Positions 57,281 through 64,000 of a stretch of 64,000 nt of DNA are shown here, in pieces. How positions within the stretch are numbered: position 1 is the stretch's first letter; every line of letters starts with the position of its first letter. This DNA is from Ianthella basta (Eukaryota; Porifera; Demospongiae; Verongiida; Ianthellidae): the NCBI GenBank assembly GCA_964019415.1, contig OZ025868.1, forward strand, positions 1,152,001 to 1,216,000, written 5' to 3'. Made by a program: the position numbers and the translations under genes. The notes beneath the pieces are model-generated. The model was not told the DNA's origin and ran no database searches. It saw only the letters and a program-made list of their open reading frames with translations.

Positions 57281-58037
57281 GAACTTTTTTTTGCAAGTCA
57301 ATAATCAATAATTCATAGTTTGCTAGGCACACATGCGCACTGCCTACATGGTACATATTGTAAAAAGGTTAATGAGAAGTCAATATTAATGTCCTGATCC
57401 ATGGAAAGTTATATAGTTAATCAGGTTAATCAGTCATCTACCACCTAGGTACCCTGCCCTCCCTTGCCACAAGATCAACAGGCGCGGTTGGGCTGATGGG
57501 GTGGTGGTGGCTAGATCCGGAGCCCCTCAGGCACATCACTGCTGATCGTATAACAGGGAGAAGCTAATCCGACATCGTATCCAGGCCATTGTGGTTCCAT
57601 AGGGCTGATCATTTCTTTCACTAATCAGTGACGCCAAGCGCTTGTAGAATATCTCCGCAGCGATGCCCATGCCCCCAGTTGCTGCAAATACCAGGGGAGT
57701 GAATGACCCGTGTTCCACCTCTCTGATTCTCTCCTCGTACATCCTTCGTTTTTCCCTCTCATGTCTCCGGTAGCATGCTCCCGGTGAGGATAGGCGGTTA
57801 CTGGATGCATGTGGGTTAAAAACCCTTACATCAAAGAAGGCATCCTGCCGTCTCTCCCCCCAGAAGCCCTGAGCCCGGATGTCTAGCCGTGCATTGTCCT
57901 GCCTGTTCGCGGTTTGGTGGGCTAGGGTCTCCCCTGTAAGCAGCTGCAAGTCAGGCTCCGTCTGGACGCTGTGACACACCTCTGATAGCAGGTTGACTGT
58001 CATGTTTCTGATCTCGTTGTGGCGGATGAAGGTGAAC
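57281..58037 (-). mobile_element. 5'-truncated retroelement insertion in the C/D spacer
   Basis: The A/B (~25552) and B/C (~44748) spacers read GAATGCAGGTTAC directly into (A/G)GAAAATCGTTG. Here ~757 bp interrupts that point. On the minus strand the insertion ends in an A-run (seen as CTTTTTTTTTGC near 57285), i.e. a poly(A)-like tail, after an open coding fragment and 3' UTR. Confidence 0.7.
57536..58036 (-). pseudogene. Retroelement polyprotein C-terminus with nuclease-like segment
   Basis: Reads, on the minus strand, RHNEIRNMTVNLLSEV, then ARLDIRAQGFWG, then AFFDVRVFNPHASS, then VEHGSFTPLVFAATGGMG and YKRLASLISE. The LDIRA...FFDVRVFNP arrangement resembles a PD-(D/E)XK-type core, and the series is, from memory, a common retroelement C-terminus in sponges and cnidarians. 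The frame stays open, but the element is 5'-truncated. The first ~65 codons of the longer open frame (to 58234) are spacer sequence, not part of the element. Confidence 0.6.
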
Positions 58038-58886
58038 AGAAAATCGTTGTACGCGATCGTGTGGCAAGCCGTTTGTAACCGTGCAAAATGCAGCCACTGA
58101 CACGTCAACGTAAGCACGTGACATTTCGACGTGTGGCAACCTCCAACCTCACCACAAGAGACGTCGACGTTTGACCACTCGAGACGGCGACGTTGACTAC
58201 ACGAGAGGTCGACGTTTGGCGTACGTGGTAGCAATAGCTTAGCTACACTGTAGCTATAGAGATCGTCTACACTGTCACTGAATTTACTTGCTTGTTGCCA
58301 GTCCTTTCTGTCTGCATATGTCTGTTTCTCAGTTGACTACTAATGGTTTCATAAAGCTTCATACAGGTTGTCGATCGGTAGATGGTACGAGTCTGTTTAG
58401 CCCCCGCGCTGTCTATTCACTTATCGCGGAGGCGTTTTCCTCTTGCCTACAGAAAATTCTTAGCCTTAAATCGTCCCAATGCGCTTTATTCCAGTTTTCC
58501 TCGTTCCAAAGGCCGCTGCCTTAACTAGCTACTAGACTTGTAGTCGCCATAGTGACGTTTCCAGGTCGATAACCGATAACCGATTGCGGACCGATTGCAT
58601 ACCTTTTATTAGAATCGCTTGTCCCACACCGCGTCCACACGATGTTATACGGATTCATGGATTGCTAGCTAGAGATTTTATACAGCAATACTGCTTATGT
58701 TTATGTATAATACCATGATTTAGACTCCAGTATTACCCGGTGACCGGTGTGGACAATCAACTGAAAAAGGCCTGTATATCTGGTCGGGACAACCGACCCA
58801 AAGTAAGGTACTGTACAATAAGTACCTTTGCCATTTGGCCAACCATTCTGACATCGGCTCCGTAGATGGTCTGGCGCGGGAGACTA

Positions 58887-61800
58887 ATGGCAGCTGGAAA
58901 CAGTTACTTAAGACCTCACAAATACCTGACACTGTTTCTAACCTGCATAGGTAAGCTGTACGTCGGAGTTCGCTAGATCCATGGTCCTGTCTCAGTCAAT
59001 AGCCTAGATAGTAGCTTTAAGCTAGCTTGCTCACGGTCTCAAGTTCATTGACTTTCCTCTGTTGTAATTTTAGGTTTGCTAGGTACTTCAGTGGCGACGG
59101 TCACCATCGACCCGGTGGGCCCCATCACTGCTGTAGAAGGAAACAACCTCACCATCACCTGTACTGGTGAAACTAATCAAGGGTTCACTTTACTCCTTCG
59201 TGAAAACGACAATGCGTTATTGGGAGATGAACAACCTCCTGCTGAAACAAATGATACGACGCGTACCTTCTACCTCCCTGTGGATCGAACAAGGAACGGC
59301 AACACTTACAACTGTGAAGCCGCGATAACAGGCATGATGTCTTCAACACTAACTCTGTCTGTTACATGTAAGTTGAGATGGCAAGATATTTGGCAGTTTC
59401 AAGTGTGTGTCCTATATAGCTGGGAATGGAGATTTAAGTCTTGGATGCTGCTGAAAAAAGCCATTTAAGGAGGTGATGCTACTGTCTGGCAGTCGTTAGA
59501 TTTTGGTATAGTTAATAGGAATCAGATAGTACACACTGAGTAGAGGCTCACCAATCTGTTCTTGTCTGCAATCTGTGCAGTGCCAAATAGATTGGATTCA
59601 TATCCCCCCTTGCAGACCGCCCTCAGTTCTCTCCAAACTCTGTCACTGCATCACCTACAGAGGGGGGACAGTTCATGGTCTCCTTTTCCCTTGATGCCAA
59701 TCCACCTCCTACCATTGACAACGTAACATTGAATGGAACACTTGTCAATGACACAAGGATCACTATCACTGCTACTAGTTTGACTATTGCTAACGTCACT
59801 CGTGATGACAGTGGAGTGTACCAGATTACAGGAAGCAATGTTGCAGGATCTGGCACCTTCACTCTGACTGTGGATGTGTACTGTGAGTGCATAGACACAC
59901 TGTCTGCATTATTGTATGCTGTACTATATAACCATATGGACCTTAATGTTAAGGGGGACTAGACTTTCACAGTTAACATGGATTTGCAGCCATCCTGTGA
60001 AAGTCTAGACCGGCAAAGATTTAGTCTAGAGCTGGAAAATTGAGACAATGTCATACTTTTTTAAAACAATAGCCACCATGTTTAATGCAATGTGATTAGG
60101 TGCATTTAGTGATGAATTGCTTCTGGAGCAGCTGATAAAGGCCTTTGTGCCCAAAATGTCCTAAACGTCTTCTACATGAATTCATCTCGAAAGCTACAGC
60201 ATTGATACGACTGTACATAGCAATGAGCCTATGCTATCATTGATCACTTCGAGACTTTCATTTATGAATATGACAACATCTACACAGGTATGTCATAGCC
60301 TCGCTAAGCCAGGCCTATTTTATATGGGGTAATTAGGCCTGGTACATTGCCATACATTGAGTTGTTTCCGTTGTAGCCCATAGTGCAACCCAATCAGATT
60401 GCAGAAAAGCCATTACATCACTTGAAATCCAAAATGGCTATCTCCACCTACTCCAAAACTCTTGTTGCTGGTGCTGGAACCTTGCATAGACACTGAAGCA
60501 TTTTAGGCAGACATACTGAAGATTGTGTGAACTCTGTTGAGTCTCATCAACGTCGACACTGCACGCATCAGCAGACTCGTTCAGCTTATGAGAAAATAGT
60601 TCCGTCAGGCAGCAATCATCTTTCCTGAAGTCTCGCTGCACAGCAGTTGTCTCTCATACTTCCTGAGGGAAGCTGTGCTAACTCCGCAACCAAGACAAAT
60701 TTGCTCTCTTCTATGATTCGTGCATATTCACCTTTGTATGTATTTGTGAGCGTGCGGATAGTAATTAAGATTAGTGATGACATTCATTAATGTTGCACAA
60801 TCCAGTTTGACATCTGGTACAACTCAATGTATGGCAATGTACCAGGCCCATTTTCCCCATATAAAATAGGCCTGGCTTAGCTAAGGTATGTCACAGCTGA
60901 TGATCAAACCATGGTTGCTAATTAACTATGAGAGTAGGCCCTGAAAGTTGCATTGGCATCTAAGAACAGTGTGTGTAATATATCTGTGTGTGTTCAGTTA
61001 CTGGACCGTAGCTTCGCACAAGGTGCTTAGCAACTACAAGTGAATAGCAATGTCAACTTCTAGGTACCCATAATCGTTAAAAATTTTGTTGTGTGGAAAT
61101 TTTCGTAGTTGCCTCCATCAACAAAAATTATGCCCACAAACAGTCATGTACAAAGAATACAGTAGTAACTAATTTAATACGTCTAATGTATTAAAACGAT
61201 ATGAAGGTCTGCATCAGAATTCGCGCGGCAATCATATTGGGAGCAGCTGCGAGGGATGGCTCTTCTGAGGTGCCTACAGTAGAAAGAAATTAAGTTGCAT
61301 TGGCGATATAGAAGTTCTTCACTTGACAAAGTGTGGTACTCTGTATTCTGCTGTGTTCAACAATGTACACAGTTACATTTCGTAGGCTTTAAATTTCGTG
61401 GGTAGCCCAGGCCACAAATTTTTTGCCCCACAAAAATTTCTACGATTACAGTATACGTTATGTTCTGTGCAGACCATCCGGAGTTCACTGTCCCAAGTCA
61501 GAATGTGACAAGAAATGCTGCACAAAATGAGTCCTTTACATTTGACTGCACTCCCAGTGGTGGCAACCCAGCAGTGTACAGTTACACTTTCCGAAAGGGA
61601 AGTGTTGTTGTAACAGAAGGAGTGAGTGGGTCAGTTCTCACCATCAACCCAGTTGAGAGAGGTGATGAGGGGACGTACAATTGTGAAGCAAACAACTCTG
61701 TTGGCATGGCAACAGTCACTCAGCACCTTTTTGTAGTTGGTGAGTTAATGGGCAAGAATGGTTGCACATACATATGTAGAAGAGGATGGCTTTACAAGTT

Positions 61801-63771
61801 GATTGAACCATGATTGAAGAAGCTGGTAGTCCTCTCGGAAGATTGAGCTATGTTATATTAATTGGTTTCACCATAACACACAGATGTCCCCACAGTGCCA
61901 CTGAACCCAAGAGTGGTGGACCTCATGCCCTTCTCAGCCACCCTCCAGTGGGACCCTCCCTCTGACAATGGAGGCTCCTCCCTCCCCCTCACCTACACTG
62001 TCACCCTTAATGGCACCACCTTCTCTGATGTGATGGCCACCTCCCTCCCTCTGACCAACCTCCAACACAGCACACAGTACAGCTGGTCAGCACAGGCCAT
62101 GAATGAGTATGGCACTAGTCCACCAGCTGTGGACACCTTCAGAACACCAGATACAGGTGTGTCATGCGTATCATTGCATTGTTTGTCATTCAATGTCTTC
62201 GTATTACGCATTGCTAAATGACACCCCATGTTATTTCCCACAGTCCCCATCATTCACAATGTCAGTGCTATGGCCCTCAGTCTGTCTTCATTTCAAGTGG
62301 ACATCACACTCCTCACAGATGGAGGACAGAGTGTGACACTGTACACTGTGAGTGTATACGTGTGTACCACTACCTATTGACGTTGTACTGTACTGTTGGG
62401 CACTCTTGAAGATGCTGTATGCACTATACAGTGAAACCAGTGTAAGTGGTCGCTGCATATGGCAGCCACCTCTCTGAAACAGACAACCTCTGTGGTCCCA
62501 AATAGTACTAAAACATATAGTAATCTACTTCAATAAACTGGCCACCTCTCTATAAAGATTAGTTAGAACTGGCTCACAGATGGTTGTCTTGACAGGTTCC
62601 ACTGTACCCTCACAGATTGAGATCAGAGGAGTGAACTACACAGGTGTTGTTGAGAGTTCAGTTCAGAATCAGGTGTCAGTACAGGTCAGTCAACTTGAGC
62701 AGAACTTCACCAAAGGAGAGAGTCACACAGTGATGGTCTTTGCAACCAATTCCGTTGGGACCAGCAACCCTCAGTCAACACAGCTCATTGTCCCTTGTGA
62801 GCTACCCAACAGTTAACTGTACAAGTATAAAGTACAATAATACATATTCATGACCATTCCTCTCTCCATTCTAACACACACCATTAGTCCCTCCCAGTGT
62901 CACTGCTCCCCCCACTGAACTGAGCTCCACTGACATCCCAGTGTGCTGTGGAGGAGTACAGCTCAACTTGGCCAACCCAGATAACCCAATAGATGTCACA
63001 GTCTTTGTTAACGACACCCTCCACCCTGCCAACCAGGTTATGAGGAATGGCAGTTTCCTCTACATCATGGGACTGCAGGCTGGCACAGAGTACTCACTCA
63101 GAATTGGTCTGTCCAATGTATTTGGAACAGTATGGAACAGCACCACAGTCAGACCTCTCCTTGGTGAGGTGATACCTGACTTCATTGCATTTCTACGTAC
63201 ATATGTCATCCTATATTCACCAGTTCTCCCCCTCCCCTCCTCTCAGGCCGCCCCTCCACCCCCCAAGTGACCCTCACCCCCACTGCTGGTAGTCTGAGGG
63301 TCCAACTGACTACCATGTACCCCGGTACCAGGGAAAGCACCCTCCAGTACTCCATCTCAACGTCAACGTCACCTCGCAGCAGACGGCAGACAGGACAGCA
63401 GACCCTCCCTGTTACTGACCTGACCACTCCCGTCAGAGGTAGTGAGGAGGTAGCCCTTGCTCCAGGGACCTACTCTGTCACTGTCACTGTCACTAACCAA
63501 CATGGTGACACCACGTCTGTATCTCAGGTCACTGTACCAGGTCAGTATATTACACCTCTCAACACATGTACGTATACAATTGACTGCAGTTGAGTATCAG
63601 ACTACAGGTACAAGTATGTGTTCCTGCACATGTCTCTCTCTCCAGCTGTGTCGGTTCCCGCTAGCACTGGTCTCATCATTGGTTTGGTGGTGGCCGCCGT
63701 CATTCTGGTCCTCCTCACCATTGTGGTTGTTGTCGTCATTGTACTGATCTACATGAAACACAAGGACACAA
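58887..63771 (+). CDS. Receptor gene D: 3 Ig + 4 FN3 receptor with a different membrane exon (10 exons seen, 3' end outside window)
   Basis: Exons: 58887-58950, 59074-59367, 59616-59882, 61473-61739, 61884-62156, 62244-62347, 62616-62796, 62888-63163, 63247-63540, 63646-63771; in frame over 2146 nt (715 codons plus one base). Domain order as in A-C through FN3-4 (with RSRR). FN3-3 has two extra codons relative to B and C (LHPANQVMRNGS). The membrane exon is unlike A-C: acceptor after TCTCTCTCTCCAG, then AVSVPASTG, a strongly hydrophobic helix (GLIIGLVVAAVILVLLTIVV) and YMKHKDT, ending at GTGAGT in phase 1. The cytoplasmic exon lies beyond the window and cannot be assumed to match A-C. Sequence 63772-64000 is the next intron. 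Confidence 0.75.
60296..60883. mobile_element. Long MITE copy in intron 3 of gene D
   Basis: TIRs as in 30648-30920, with AGGTATGTCA on both sides (60286-60295, 60884-60893). At 588 bp it keeps an interior missing from the 273-bp copy in gene B. The open frames inside have no recognisable motif. Confidence 0.8.
61072..61452. mobile_element. MITE-like insertion before exon 4 of gene D
   Basis: ATAATCGTTAAAAATTTTGT on the left and, inverted, CAAAAATTTCTACGATTACA on the right, plus a second inverted match (TGTGTGGAAATTTTCG / GGCCACAAATTTTTTGCC region). It replaces ~200 nt of the intron seen in genes A and B, so the right end sits only ~20 nt from the exon 4 acceptor. Confidence 0.5.
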
Positions 63772-64000
63772 GTGAGTCACTGGGGTGGGGTGAAGAGGGA
63801 GTGGATGCGACATGAATAGCTAGTTAGCTGTGTAGGCCTGTACAAATGTACCCTTGTGTTGCTCTGCATACCACACACCATGTGGTTCATAAGGCTGACA
63901 CGTACTGGACACATGTATAATTGTGCATTCATGTTATTGTGTATGTATGCATGTGCTTACTGTATATTTCCAAATAGAGGCCCAGGCCTCTATTCGGAAA

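Larger units (their letters stand above)
56082..58855. repeat. C/D intergenic spacer bounded by inverted repeats
   Basis: Left edge TACAGCCGATTTCAGAATGG; right edge GCCATTTGGCCAACCATTCT; second inverted block GGTTGTCCCGACCGGATG (56941-56958) against GGTCGGGACAACCGACCC (58782-58799). A LINE 3' fragment (56302-56925) interrupts the left repeat, and a retroelement piece (57281-58037) lies in the middle. Confidence 0.5.

Noticed and set aside
57536..58234. One 232-codon minus-strand gene
   Set aside because: The first ~65 codons are spacer sequence shared with sites lacking the insertion; only the part up to ~58036 belongs to the retroelement.

Overview
The window looks like eukaryotic, intron-rich DNA from an early-branching metazoan, most likely a sponge. 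That placement is an inference from multi-exon Ig/FN3 receptor genes with phase-1 introns and from the retroelement families present; no single sequence fixes the species. I found no rRNA, tRNA or CRISPR array.

The core is a tandem, same-strand (+) cluster of four paralogous cell-surface receptor genes, called A (17477-24558), B (28486-35474), C (45474-55634) and D (58887 to beyond the window end). A-C each have 11 exons that join in frame and end in a stop, predicting 787, 784 and 783 residues. The architecture is signal peptide, three Ig-like domains, four FN3-like domains, one membrane helix and a ~70-residue tail with YDEV, YEVC and NPAY tyrosine motifs. D keeps the ectodomain but has a different membrane exon. 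A fifth receptor-type gene ends at the left edge (membrane exon plus last exon, 232-517). The paralogues share introns and flanks, so insertions in one can be read against an empty site in another. They also disagree about their relationships from segment to segment, which points to gene conversion or unequal crossing-over.

The left third (1-17.4 kb) is a transposon graveyard. It holds TA-flanked TIR elements (1237-2145, 3154-3737, 11423-12134, 16679-17238), two near-identical inverted copies of a LINE (3890-8783), and a second LINE (12137-13765). It also holds TIR elements beginning TAG(T/C)CT with 9-bp target duplications that carry captured pieces: RecQ-like helicase starts (13774-14637, 15836-16616), and a retroelement 3' end plus a copy of the receptor 5' flank (9410-11146).

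Each intergenic spacer (A/B, B/C, C/D) is bounded by the same inverted repeat and looks like a decayed, tandemly duplicated large TIR element. In the B/C spacer and in intron 3 of gene C lie blocks of a 1.4-1.9 kb foldback-type repeat: an (AATAT)n leader, a conserved core, and CCACCA/TGCAAGTTACA-rich inverted arms.

The most interesting biology is the receptor cluster as a candidate recognition or adhesion gene family with exchangeable membrane/tail modules, and the fragment-carrying 9-bp-TSD transposons around it. Function is inferred from domain architecture only.
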